Below, piece by piece: positions 15,383-24,022 of a stretch of 58,777 nt of DNA. The notes under the pieces were generated by a model that had not been told where the DNA came from, ran no database searches, and worked only from the letters and a program-made list of their open reading frames with translations. Made by a program: the position numbers and the translations under genes. Origin of the DNA: Bacillota bacterium (GTDB taxonomy: Bacteria; Bacillota; Clostridia; Christensenellales; Christensenellaceae); assembly GCA_023393165.1 (NCBI GenBank), contig JAEWMJ010000026.1:1-58777 (forward strand). Direction: 5' to 3'. Positions within the stretch are counted from its first letter, which is position 1, and every line of letters begins with the position of its first letter.

Positions 15383-17323
15383 ATGATTGAAACGATCGCC
15401 AAACTGGTACGGGTCGCGCCAACCTTTTCCATAACGGATAACGGAAGCTCGATTCACACATACTTTGAACAAAACAAGGAATCCGAAGGGGTTGTTATCG
15501 TGGCGGGCCAAAAACCCGCCGGCATTCTGATGCGCACAAATTTCTATCGGAAGATCGGCGGACAGTTCGGATATTCACTGTTCATGAAACGCGACGTTAC
15601 ACTGCTCATGAAAACAGACATAACGTGCGTGGAAAAAGACTGCGATATGGCACGGTTCGGTTTTATCGCCATGCACCGCGACCAGGACAGCATTTACGAC
15701 TTCGTCGCGGTCCTGGATGACGGGAAATATGCGGGCACCGTAAGCATCCGTGAATTTCTGATTGAAATGTCCCAGGCCAAGGAACGCGAAATCGAGGTCT
15801 TAAACGACCAGCAACGCCTGCTCCGGCAGGCCAATGAAGCCGAAAAACAGCACCGTATTGAAATGGAGCAGAAAAACGCCGCCATCAAAAACCTGCTGGA
15901 CCATACCGGCCAGGGGTTCCTTTTTTTTGGCAGCGATTTGATTATTTCGGAAGAATACAGCCGGGAGTGCGATGCGATCTTTGGCTTTCCCATCAGTAAC
16001 CGGAACTTCCTCACGGTTATCGGAAACTTTGTGGATGAAGCCGCCATCCGCATGATGCAAAACGCCTTTGAAAACGTATTTCGCATCGAGGATAAGATCC
16101 GCAATAAGGTATACCTGTCCGTTCTGCCCCAGGAGATTCAAATTGGCGAACGGTATATCCACGCTGAGTATAAGGTGATTCTGGGCCAGGCGGAAAAATC
16201 AGTCATGATAATCCTGACCGACATCACAGAAAAAAGAGCGCTGGAACTGAAAAGCGCGGAGGAAAAAAACAATATCCGGCTGATTATCCGGGCTATTGGA
16301 GGCAAAAGCGAAATCAACGAAGCTGCGAGCGATCTGCGAGCGTTTTGTACGCAGGGCGCGCTTAAGCTTTTGGACGGCAGCCAGGACCCAAAAGCGGCCC
16401 TGCAGCACATCTTTCGGGTGGTACATACGATGAAGGGCGATTTTTCGCTCAATTCCCTGCACCATACGGCCGAGGGGCTGCACCGGCTGGAAGACGCTCT
16501 GGGAGGGATGCTCAAAAACATCGATAAGGTGCGTATGGAAGACATTAGGGAATTTGCCCGGCAGATCGACTGTGAACAGCTGCTCTCAGAGGATCTTTCC
16601 ACCATCATTGGAGCACTGGGCACGCACTATTTTGAAAAAGACGATACGTATACCGTGGGCCGGCAGCGGTTTTGTGAAATAGAAAACAAGATACGCACGG
16701 TTTTCCCGCAGGACGAACAGGCAGTGATCCTTGGGCTGCTTCACAGTCTTCTTTATACCAATATAAAAGACATTATGAAAGACTATAACGAGTATATCAA
16801 AACTTTGGGAGAGCGTTTCGGCAAAACAATCCACGACATGCAAATCACCGGCGAAGATGTGTACATCAACCGCGACCGGTATGCCCCCTTTATCAAGTCA
16901 CTTGTTCATGTGTTCCGCAATATGGCCGATCACGGAATCGAAGATCCGGAGGAACGCCTTGATTCCGGTAAGCCGGAATACGGTGAAATATCCTGCGACC
17001 TGCAAAAACTGGAAGATAATTTTGTGCTCATCCTGGCAGACGACGGCCGTGGCATCGACGTGGACGCAATTAGCAGCAAAGCTGTGGAAAAAGGCATCTA
17101 CTCCCCGGAGGAGGTCGGCCGGCTTCCAAAAGAAAAGGTGCTGGAAACCATTTTACTGGACGATTTTTCCACCAGGACAACGGTGGATTTGTATTCGGGC
17201 AGAGGCGTTGGCATGGCTGCCGTGTATTCGGAGCTCATGGAACTGGGCGGTCAGATACAAATAGATACCGAGGCGGGCAAATACACCCGGTTCAAGTTTA
17301 CTGTGCCGCTCTGTCAGCAATAA
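15383..17323 (+). CDS. CheA-like histidine kinase with CBS-like, PAS and Hpt domains
   Basis: A 646-aa cytoplasmic kinase. About residues 10-145 resemble a CBS-pair sensor as found in front of some signalling enzymes; about 145-175 is a coiled coil; about 180-290 is PAS-like. An Hpt domain follows, with the phospho-His in VVHTMKGDF at about 353. The ATPase has a CheA-style N box (FRNMADHGIEDPEER at about 511), G1 ADDGRGID at about 552 and G2 SGRGVGMAAV at about 611. No CheW-like tail is present, so it is not a chemoreceptor-array kinase. The start is ATG 15383 with GGGGTGAG upstream. It is the last gene of the PilZ-CheY operon. The partner receiver is almost certainly the adjacent CheY. Confidence 0.85.
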   Translation: MIETIAKLVRVAPTFSITDNGSSIHTYFEQNKESEGVVIVAGQKPAGILMRTNFYRKIGGQFGYSLFMKRDVTLLMKTDITCVEKDCDMARFGFIAMHRDQDSIYDFVAVLDDGKYAGTVSIREFLIEMSQAKEREIEVLNDQQRLLRQANEAEKQHRIEMEQKNAAIKNLLDHTGQGFLFFGSDLIISEEYSRECDAIFGFPISNRNFLTVIGNFVDEAAIRMMQNAFENVFRIEDKIRNKVYLSVLPQEIQIGERYIHAEYKVILGQAEKSVMIILTDITEKRALELKSAEEKNNIRLIIRAIGGKSEINEAASDLRAFCTQGALKLLDGSQDPKAALQHIFRVVHTMKGDFSLNSLHHTAEGLHRLEDALGGMLKNIDKVRMEDIREFARQIDCEQLLSEDLSTIIGALGTHYFEKDDTYTVGRQRFCEIENKIRTVFPQDEQAVILGLLHSLLYTNIKDIMKDYNEYIKTLGERFGKTIHDMQITGEDVYINRDRYAPFIKSLVHVFRNMADHGIEDPEERLDSGKPEYGEISCDLQKLEDNFVLILADDGRGIDVDAISSKAVEKGIYSPEEVGRLPKEKVLETILLDDFSTRTTVDLYSGRGVGMAAVYSELMELGGQIQIDTEAGKYTRFKFTVPLCQQ

Positions 17324-17374
17324 CCTTGCCCAAAAAGCGACGCATGCAAGTCTGCTATCGGAGGATAAGGCAAA

Positions 17375-17402
17375 GGCGGGAACCCCGGGGTTTTCACCTT
17401 TT
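17375..17402 (+). terminator. Terminator of the signalling operon
   Basis: GGCGGGAACCCC pairs with GGGGTTTTCACC (one mismatch, two G-U), then TTTT; it begins 52 bases after the kinase stop codon. Confidence 0.55.
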
Positions 17403-17622
17403 CAAAATAGTCTTAAGTCATAAAACCAACTTGCTTGATTCTTAAATCATAATTCTAAAGAAAAACAGTACCAAAAGACTGAAGAATCAGCCGAGCCCTC
17501 TCCCTCCTGAAATAAGCAAACGAACAGTCCCGGTATCGGTAATATAGCTGCTCAGCCCAAATTATTATAAAGTCCTGATCCGACGTTGGTGGTTCTAATT
17601 GCGGTATTTGGAAGAAAAAAAG
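17403..17622. other. Intergenic DNA without recognised content
   Basis: Between two terminators. No open frame with a start signal, no repeat and no promoter that I would defend. Confidence 0.4.
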
Positions 17623-17671
17623 GAGGCAAAGTTATTATACCAATTTAACGGCACATACTTTGCCTCTTTTT
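17623..17671. terminator. Strong two-way terminator below the KDG kinase operon
   Basis: GAGGCAAAGT (17623-17632) pairs with ACTTTGCCTC (17657-17666). T5 follows on the plus strand and T7 on the minus strand. It can stop the minus-strand sugar operon that ends at 17853. Confidence 0.75.
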
Positions 17672-17689
17672 CAGAAGGAGAGAAAGATA

Positions 17690-17725
17690 ATGATGTCAAA
17701 TTTTTTATGTATGTTAAAGCTGTAA
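17690..17725 (+). other. Eleven-codon open frame with a strong ribosome site
   Basis: ATG 17690 follows AGAAGGAGAG at a good distance and reads MMSNFLCMLKL then TAA. It runs into an inverted repeat (17717-17761: AAGCTGT and CTTAAGC on the left, GCTTAAG and ACAGCTT on the right). It looks like a leader peptide with a hairpin, but no plus-strand gene follows, so it may be chance. Confidence 0.25.
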
Positions 17726-17852
17726 GAACTTAAGCAACTGATGAAGCTTAAGATACAGCTTCACCCTTAGGATACCGGTTTTGTCGATTTTGCTTTGCCT
17801 TACATTAATGAATGGGCTTTTCCTTTTATCTCCGTTCCTGCTGTTCCAAATC

Positions 17853-18881
17853 TTACCTCTGCACCCGTCCGGAACCGTCCCCTTTGTAAAGGTTTTCCAC
17901 TTCAGCAACGCTTAACCGGCTAAAGTCGCCATGTATCGAATGCTTGAGGCAGCTTGCCGCCACCGCGAACTCAAGTGCGGTTTGAGGGTCGGCGTATTGA
18001 TTCAACCCGAAAATAAGGCCGGCAGAAAAGCTGTCTCCGCCGCCCACACGGTCAACAATGTCGGTAATCTGGTATTTTTGCGAGACATAAAACCGTTCTT
18101 CATCAAGCAGACATGCGGACCATCCATTATGATCTGCAGATTTGGATTCACGCATTGTAATGGCAACCTTTTTCACATGCGGATATACTTTTATAGCCGT
18201 CCTTGCAATATTCTCATATAAGTTAATATCCAGCACGCCGCTCTCAACGGTTACATCGGCTTTGATGCCCAGCGATTTTTGAAAATCCTCTTCATTTGCA
18301 ATCATGATGTCCGAGCACGCCGCAATCTGCCGCATCACCTCTTTGGCGTCTTTGCCATACTTCCACAGATTTTTACGATAGTTCAGATCGCACGAAACAG
18401 TGAGGCCCATTGCATTCGCCTCCCGGACGGCCTCCAGAGAGATCATTGCCATGCTTTCGCTGATTCCAGGCGTTATGCCCGTAATATGAAGCCAGCCGCA
18501 TCCGTCGAGCGCCTCCTTAAAGTCGAGCTCGTCCGGATGCAGGACGGCGATCGCCGAGTCCGCGCGGTCATATATGACTTTACTGGGACGCTGGGTTGCG
18601 CCTGCCTCCAGAAAATAAATGCCCATACGCGCGCCCTTTTTTAAAATGATACCTGAGACATCGACTCCAAAACCGCGAAGTTCACGCAAACAGGCCTCCC
18701 CGATTGCGTTATCGGGCAAGGCTGTTATAAACTTCGAATCCATCCCAAAATTGCTGAGCGATACCGCGACATTCGCTTCTCCGCCCCCAAACGATGCCTC
18801 CAGCAGATTTGACTGGAACAGGCGGTTATGCCCCGGGCTCTTGAGCCTCAGCATAATCTCGCCAAATGTTGCAATTTTCAT
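17853..18881 (-). CDS. kdgK: PfkB-family sugar kinase, 2-keto-3-deoxygluconate kinase type
   Basis: A 342-aa cytoplasmic ribokinase-family enzyme. It begins with the KDG-kinase-like MKIATFGEIMLRLKSPG, has the substrate-binding GGGEANVAVSLSNFG at about residues 32-46, and the PfkB signature 2 with the catalytic Asp in DRVGGGDSFSAGL at about 277-289. The expected reaction is ATP-dependent phosphorylation of 2-keto-3-deoxygluconate to KDPG. The start is ATG 18881 with AGGAGG. It is the last gene of the transporter-reductase operon; no KDPG aldolase is in the window. Fructokinase or another sugar-acid kinase cannot be excluded. Confidence 0.82.
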   Translation of the reverse strand: MKIATFGEIMLRLKSPGHNRLFQSNLLEASFGGGEANVAVSLSNFGMDSKFITALPDNAIGEACLRELRGFGVDVSGIILKKGARMGIYFLEAGATQRPSKVIYDRADSAIAVLHPDELDFKEALDGCGWLHITGITPGISESMAMISLEAVREANAMGLTVSCDLNYRKNLWKYGKDAKEVMRQIAACSDIMIANEEDFQKSLGIKADVTVESGVLDINLYENIARTAIKVYPHVKKVAITMRESKSADHNGWSACLLDEERFYVSQKYQITDIVDRVGGGDSFSAGLIFGLNQYADPQTALEFAVAASCLKHSIHGDFSRLSVAEVENLYKGDGSGRVQR

Positions 18882-18990
18882 GATATCCCTCCTGTTTTCT
18901 ACCTAATAATTTGCATAGCCACCGATCCGGCTTTCCAGCAGCTGCCGTTTGTGCGTCATCTAAAACAAATCATAGCCTGACAAGCCCATT

Positions 18991-19380
18991 TCAGCCCTGT
19001 GCAAACTCAATTTTCTCGCCGTTGCAGCCAATCACAAAGAACCAACGCTTGGGACGCGGCCAATAATCGGAAATTCCAATCTCGTCAATCATAAGCGTAA
19101 GACCCATCTCCTTTACCCGCCGATACACAGCTTCTATGTCGTTGACTTCAATCGCAATATGATCCACAGCCCCCGCGATTCCTGACGTTTCATCACGTTC
19201 ATATGCCTCTATCAAAAGATTGGACAGCACAAGATGGACCACACGGACAGGTTTTCCGCTTTCATATACGATTTTTTCAAAGATAACTTCTGCGCCCAGC
19301 CTGGAATAAAACGCGATCGTGGCGCTCATGTCTTTTACCGGCAATCCGATATGATGCATGCCGCAAAGATATTCTTTCAT
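18991..19380 (-). CDS. VOC superfamily (glyoxalase/dioxygenase fold) protein
   Basis: A 129-aa cytoplasmic protein with paired beta-alpha-beta-beta-beta units. MHHIGLPVKDM near the N-terminus gives the first metal-ligand His, VDHIAIEVNDI at about residue 70 the second, and GEKIEFAQG at the C-terminus the typical Glu. Related proteins include methylmalonyl-CoA epimerase and glyoxalase I; the exact reaction is not readable. The start is ATG 19380 with AGGAGG; a longer upstream frame overlaps the reductase gene and is ignored. It lies 16 bases after the aldo/keto reductase gene, so the two are translated together; epimerisation or isomerisation of a sugar intermediate is plausible. Confidence 0.8.
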   Translation of the reverse strand: MKEYLCGMHHIGLPVKDMSATIAFYSRLGAEVIFEKIVYESGKPVRVVHLVLSNLLIEAYERDETSGIAGAVDHIAIEVNDIEAVYRRVKEMGLTLMIDEIGISDYWPRPKRWFFVIGCNGEKIEFAQG

Positions 19381-19396
19381 ATTTCCGCCTCCTTTC

Positions 19397-20374
19397 TTAT
19401 CTGTATTTGAACGGCGCAATGATTTCTTCAATTTTTTCCATTTCATCATCCCTGATATCCCAGCTTATCGAATCGATATTTTTATTTAGTTGGGAAATCG
19501 ATGAGACGCCCCCGATGATGGAAGTGACTTCCTGCTTTTGTCTTAGCCAATTGAGCGCGATTTCGTTGACCGGTCTTCCCATCTCCTTTGCGAAGGCATC
19601 CAGTTTCTCGTAGCATTCGAGATATTCAAGGAAGGCTTCCCCTGAGAATTTGGGATTTTCATTCCGAATATCTTTTTTTGAAAACTTCTTTTCCCTGGAA
19701 AATTTGCCTGTCAGCAGGCCCTGAAAAAACGGGCTGTACGGCAAAAATGCCTGGCCGTATTTTTTCACCAGAGGAAGGACCTCCTCCTCTGTTCTGTACT
19801 CCAGGGGAATACCATGGTAACTGCCGGTATTGCGCTCAAGCATGTTATATAACGCCTGCTGCTCATTGACTTCGATCATGGACATGAAAACTTCAACCTC
19901 CCCCTGAGAAAAGTTTGAAAGCCCGACGTATCTGATTTTTCCTGCCTGCTTGATGATGCTTAAGGCTTCAACCGTCTTCTCGATCGGTGTTTCATGATCC
20001 GGCCAGTGCATCTGGTAAATATCAATATAATCCGTATTCAGACGCCCAAGGCTTTCGTCTATTTCCCTTAAAATATTCGCCTTGGACAAATCATTACGAG
20101 TTTCGTGTTTTTCATTCCATACAAGACCGCACTTTGAGGCGATCAATACCTGCTGTCTTTTCCCTTTGAGCGCCTTGCCCAGTACGCGCTCCGCATGTGT
20201 CCAACCGTATACCGGCGCTACATCGAACAGGTTGATGCCGCTTTCTATCGCCGCATGAACGATAGAGACGGACTTTTCATCATCGGACGAGTCCCAGTCT
20301 CCCCCAAAATTCCAGCAGCCAATACCTATAACGGATATAGGTTCCTCTATCATTTTTACTTTTTTATAAATCAT
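19397..20374 (-). CDS. Aldo/keto reductase
   Basis: A 325-aa NADP(H)-type TIM-barrel oxidoreductase. The catalytic tetrad is visible: Asp and Tyr in DVAPVYGWTHAE at about residues 51-56, Lys in IASKCG at about 80, His in YQMHWPD at about 121. The GLSNFS loop at about 153 and the nucleotide-binding SIIGGVSSISQLNKN near 290 fit as well. The start is ATG 20374 with GGAG; the ATG at 20395 is less well placed. It sits between the permease and VOC genes of the LacI-linked operon, so it probably oxidises the imported sugar or reduces an intermediate. Confidence 0.88.
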   Translation of the reverse strand: MIYKKVKMIEEPISVIGIGCWNFGGDWDSSDDEKSVSIVHAAIESGINLFDVAPVYGWTHAERVLGKALKGKRQQVLIASKCGLVWNEKHETRNDLSKANILREIDESLGRLNTDYIDIYQMHWPDHETPIEKTVEALSIIKQAGKIRYVGLSNFSQGEVEVFMSMIEVNEQQALYNMLERNTGSYHGIPLEYRTEEEVLPLVKKYGQAFLPYSPFFQGLLTGKFSREKKFSKKDIRNENPKFSGEAFLEYLECYEKLDAFAKEMGRPVNEIALNWLRQKQEVTSIIGGVSSISQLNKNIDSISWDIRDDEMEKIEEIIAPFKYR

Positions 20375-20411
20375 ACGTTTATCTCCTTTCATCAAAGCGC
20401 GGCGTTCACCC

Positions 20412-21389
20412 TTATTTCACGACAACATCCCTGCGCGACCTGTCCGTATTCAGGAATATGGCGCAAAGGACTAATGCGCCGAAAACCACCCGTTGCCAGA
20501 GCCCATCCACGGCAATGACGTTCATGCCGTTTTGTATAATGGTAATCAGACAGACACCCAGTAAAGTCATGGGAATAGTGCCGGTGCCGCCGGTCAGCGC
20601 AACGCCCCCGAGCACGGATGACGCAATGGCCATAAGCGTATACTGTTCGCCAACCGTCGGTATTCCGCTTTTCAGTTTGGCTGCAAAGAAAATTCCGCCT
20701 AAAGCAGCTCCAAGACCGGAAAGAAGAAATCCGAGTATCTTGGCCTTGTTGATATTGAGACCGATCAGCCGCGCCGCTTTTTCATTGGACCCCAGCGCGA
20801 CCATCGTTTTACCGACGATCGTACGGCTCTGCAGCACGAAATAAAGAAGCATTATGATAAAGGCAATAATAAACATCAGCGGAACTGGGCCAATGGCCGC
20901 TTTCGCCCAGTCCACGTACGGCCAGATAACCGGCAGCATCGCAAGCGGCTTCCCTCCAGAAAAGATATAAGCCGCACTTTGCCATATGCACTGCGTGCTG
21001 AGAGTGGCGATAAACGAAGGAACCTTCAGCCAGGCATGCAGCACCCCGTTCAAAAGGCCGGCCAGCACGCCATAAATTATCACGACGCCATATGCCATCG
21101 CTCCTATTTCATTTAACAGTACCGTCAGCATTACAGCCGCACACGAAGCTATCGCGCCGATCGACAAGTCGATTGATCCAAGAAGCAATGCAAACGCCAC
21201 CCCGCAGGACATAACCAGAAGCGGCGAAATATCCATCAAAATATTATTAATGTTGATCCCGCTTATAAAGTTGGAATTGATGGAGGAAAAAAGGACTGAC
21301 AACAAAATAATCGAAACAAAACTCAAATACTTGGTCAAATCTTTTATATGGATTTTTTTCAGATTGATTTTCAAAATGTTTTCTTTCAT
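20412..21389 (-). CDS. Ribose-type ABC transporter permease (RbsC family)
   Basis: A 325-aa membrane protein with about nine or ten hydrophobic segments and the family markers LLLGSIDLSIGAIAS at about residue 69 and VLGGVALTGGTGTI at about 260. It forms the membrane pore with the second permease and the duplex ATPase of this operon. The start is ATG 21389 with GAGGAG. It follows the ATPase gene by 10 bases. Having two different permeases (this one and 22944-23957) suggests a heterodimeric pore as in autoinducer-2 or some pentose importers. Confidence 0.92.
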   Translation of the reverse strand: MKENILKINLKKIHIKDLTKYLSFVSIILLSVLFSSINSNFISGININNILMDISPLLVMSCGVAFALLLGSIDLSIGAIASCAAVMLTVLLNEIGAMAYGVVIIYGVLAGLLNGVLHAWLKVPSFIATLSTQCIWQSAAYIFSGGKPLAMLPVIWPYVDWAKAAIGPVPLMFIIAFIIMLLYFVLQSRTIVGKTMVALGSNEKAARLIGLNINKAKILGFLLSGLGAALGGIFFAAKLKSGIPTVGEQYTLMAIASSVLGGVALTGGTGTIPMTLLGVCLITIIQNGMNVIAVDGLWQRVVFGALVLCAIFLNTDRSRRDVVVK

Positions 21390-21399
21390 TGTATACTCC

Positions 21400-22926
21400 T
21401 CACATCATATATTTGACGATCTCAACCTGCTCGGGCTTGCCGCCGGGAGGAGCGTCAAATTCTTTCGTGACCTCTCCGTCCTTCATTACAATAATCCTGT
21501 TGCTTAAACCGATACACTCGTCAAGGGTATCTCCCAATACGATGACGCCTTTTCCCGCAGCAGTAATATCCCGTACAATGCTGTAGATCTCTGCCTTGGC
21601 GCCCACATCAACTCCTCTTGTGGGATGATTCAGCACCAGAATATCCGCATCGCTGGCAAGAATACGTGCAAAAACAACCTTTTGGGCATTGCCCCCACTT
21701 AAATAACCAACATTCTGCTTGACTGAGGGCAATCTTATTGAAAGCTCTTCCACATATTTGCTGGCACATTCGATGCTTTTTTTTGTTGAAATCAGCCCCC
21801 TGGTTTTTACAACGTTAAAATTGGACATACAGATATTTTCAAAGACCGGCCGCTCTGAAATAATACTTTCCGCTCTGCGCTCCTTGGGTATGGACAGTAT
21901 TCCTTTGTCCAGCGCCTGGTAAGGGGCCTGAAAGGAGCATTCTTTGCCTCTTACCAGTATTTCGCCGGATGTGGGCGCTTCATCCCCTGCGATAACCGCG
22001 CACAGATTCTCTTTCCCTGACCCGATCACGCCGCAGATCCCGATCACTTCGCCCTCATGCAGCTTAAAGCTTACATTGCGGAAATAGCCTCTTTGTCCTA
22101 AGTTGCGGATTTCGAGAAGCACATTCTCTCCGGGGTCTCTCTGATGATTCACCTGATAATATTCACCCGAAGCCGTTTTTCCGACCATCTTTTGATAGAG
22201 CACCGCCTCGTCTGCCTTGGCGCGCTTAAGTTCACCGGCGTTTTTTCCGTCTTTCAGCACATAGATACGTTCAGATATCTCAAGAACCTCGTCAAGCCTG
22301 TGGGAGATGAAAACCACAGCATTGCCGCGCGCGCATAACGTCCTGATATTTTTAAACAGCCGGGCAACTTCATTATCCGTCAAAACCGAAGTAGGCTCAT
22401 CCAGCAGAATGATAGCGCCTTCTTTCCTGGCTTCCGTGACCGAATGGAATACCTTTGCAATTTCAACCATTTGGCGCGTCGCAAAGCTCAATTTGTTCAC
22501 CTTTCTTTCAGGCCGGATATCGTCCATTTCCATATTGCATAAAACTTTTTGAGCGTCTTCATACATTTTCTTTCTGTTAAGAAATCCAAAGCGGGTATAA
22601 TTTTCTTCCCTGCCGAAAAATATGTTTTGCGCCACAGTCAGATTCTGAATGAGCGCCTGTTCCTGGAACACCATGCCTATGCCATTCCGGTTTGCCATAA
22701 TCGGGTTCTGCGGCCGGTATGGCTTGCCGTGCGCCGTCATTTCGCCCTTTGTCGGCTGTTCAACGCCCATGACAATCTTCATCAATGTCGATTTGCCCGC
22801 ACCGTTTTCACCCACAAGCCCAACGACTTCGCCCGCGCGAATGTTCAGGCTCACATTGTCCAGTGCCAGCGTTCCAGGGTATTGCATCGATATATTATTT
22901 AAGGAAAACAAAACCTGATCTTCCAT
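21400..22926 (-). CDS. Ribose-type ABC transporter duplex ATPase (RbsA family)
   Basis: A 508-aa protein with two nucleotide-binding domains. Domain 1 has Walker A GENGAGKST at about residue 38 and Walker B LLDEPTS at about 163. Domain 2 has a loose Walker A (GVIGSGKEN, about 285), an intact LSGGNAQ signature and a Walker B where the Asp-Glu pair is Asn-His (LVLNHPTRGVDVG), so only one site is likely to hydrolyse ATP. The start is ATG 22926 with GGGGAGG, 17 bases after the upstream permease; the much longer open frame upstream is an artefact of reading through that gene. Powers import with the two permeases. Confidence 0.93.
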   Translation of the reverse strand: MEDQVLFSLNNISMQYPGTLALDNVSLNIRAGEVVGLVGENGAGKSTLMKIVMGVEQPTKGEMTAHGKPYRPQNPIMANRNGIGMVFQEQALIQNLTVAQNIFFGREENYTRFGFLNRKKMYEDAQKVLCNMEMDDIRPERKVNKLSFATRQMVEIAKVFHSVTEARKEGAIILLDEPTSVLTDNEVARLFKNIRTLCARGNAVVFISHRLDEVLEISERIYVLKDGKNAGELKRAKADEAVLYQKMVGKTASGEYYQVNHQRDPGENVLLEIRNLGQRGYFRNVSFKLHEGEVIGICGVIGSGKENLCAVIAGDEAPTSGEILVRGKECSFQAPYQALDKGILSIPKERRAESIISERPVFENICMSNFNVVKTRGLISTKKSIECASKYVEELSIRLPSVKQNVGYLSGGNAQKVVFARILASDADILVLNHPTRGVDVGAKAEIYSIVRDITAAGKGVIVLGDTLDECIGLSNRIIVMKDGEVTKEFDAPPGGKPEQVEIVKYMM

Positions 22927-22943
22927 CTTATCCCTCCCCAGTT

Positions 22944-23957
22944 TTACTTCACAATGATCTTTTTGCCTCTTGCAACCGATAAGGCAACGGCGGCTATAAT
23001 GATAATGCCTTGCGTAGCCGACTGAATGTAGGTGTTGACGCCCAGCAGGATAAGTCCATTGTTTATAACCGTCACAATAATTGTGCCGATGAGAGAATTG
23101 ACTACTCCGCCCTTTCCGCCTGTCAGTGCTGTTCCGCCGACCACGACCGCCGTAACCGCTGGAAATACCGTTCCGGTTCCTATCGCGACCTCTCCGCGCC
23201 CGATACGAATGGCGCCAAGCAGACCCGCAATGCCGATGCATAACCCCATCCAGGTAAATACCATGATTTTCGTTTTATTTATGTTAATGCCGGTGTTTCT
23301 GGCAACGCTCTCATTATCGCCAATCGCCATCACATACGTTCCGAACCGTGTATATTCCTGAAGAATAAACGCAACGGCAAAAACCAAAAGAGCAATAAAC
23401 GTCAGATAAGGAATCCCTAAAAATGTCCCCTGCGCCAATATTATAAAAACCTCATACTGTATCATTGCCGGCTGTCCTTGATAGCTGAGAACCGCGATTC
23501 CCGCCATGATGCTGGATATGGCGTACGTGACCATGAATGACGGCATCCTCCCTTTGACATGAATGATCCCTGATGCAATTCCGACGGCAAGGCCGCTTGC
23601 AACGGCAATAATCATACCGGCAGCGCCGATATCCATCGTGTTTTTTGAATTGAGCACCATTAATGATACAATCGAGCCAACAAAACCGCCCAGTCCCTCG
23701 CCGGAAAGATCGATGCTTCCTAAAAGAATGACAAATGTAAGACCCATCGACATCACAAGAGGTATAGCCATCTGGCTTAAAATTGTCTGCATATTCTTCA
23801 GTGAAAAGAAACCGTCGGCAACAACCGATAGAATGGTAATCAACGCGAGGAGTATCGCCACCGGCGCCATTGCCACAATGCGTTCCTTTTGGCTTTGCCT
23901 CTTCATTTCCAAAGTGAATTCTTTTCCAATCTGAGATATATATTGTTTGTTTTCCAT
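22944..23957 (-). CDS. Ribose-type ABC transporter permease (RbsC family)
   Basis: A 337-aa membrane protein, second pore subunit of the operon. It has a 40-residue basic cytoplasmic N-terminus before the first membrane segment, then the family markers ILLGSIDLSGEGLGG at about residue 82 and VVGGTALTGGKGGVV at about 278. The start is ATG 23957 with GGGGGA. A hairpin at 23979-24012 separates it from the binding-protein gene. It follows that gene by 65 bases and precedes the ATPase gene by 17. Confidence 0.92.
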   Translation of the reverse strand: MENKQYISQIGKEFTLEMKRQSQKERIVAMAPVAILLALITILSVVADGFFSLKNMQTILSQMAIPLVMSMGLTFVILLGSIDLSGEGLGGFVGSIVSLMVLNSKNTMDIGAAGMIIAVASGLAVGIASGIIHVKGRMPSFMVTYAISSIMAGIAVLSYQGQPAMIQYEVFIILAQGTFLGIPYLTFIALLVFAVAFILQEYTRFGTYVMAIGDNESVARNTGININKTKIMVFTWMGLCIGIAGLLGAIRIGRGEVAIGTGTVFPAVTAVVVGGTALTGGKGGVVNSLIGTIIVTVINNGLILLGVNTYIQSATQGIIIIAAVALSVARGKKIIVK

Positions 23958-23978
23958 ATGTTTATCCCCCAAAAGTGG

Positions 23979-24012
23979 CACATCCGGCGCATGCGCTGAT
24001 GCGCCGAATGTG
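23979..24012 (-). other. Intercistronic hairpin after the binding-protein gene
   Basis: CACAT-cc-GGCGCAT (23979-23992) pairs with ATGCGCC-ga-ATGTG (23999-24012), 12 bp with one internal loop and no U-tract. Such hairpins between binding-protein and permease genes usually stabilise the upstream mRNA or drop expression of the permease genes. Confidence 0.65.
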
Positions 24013-24022
24013 TTGAATCAGA

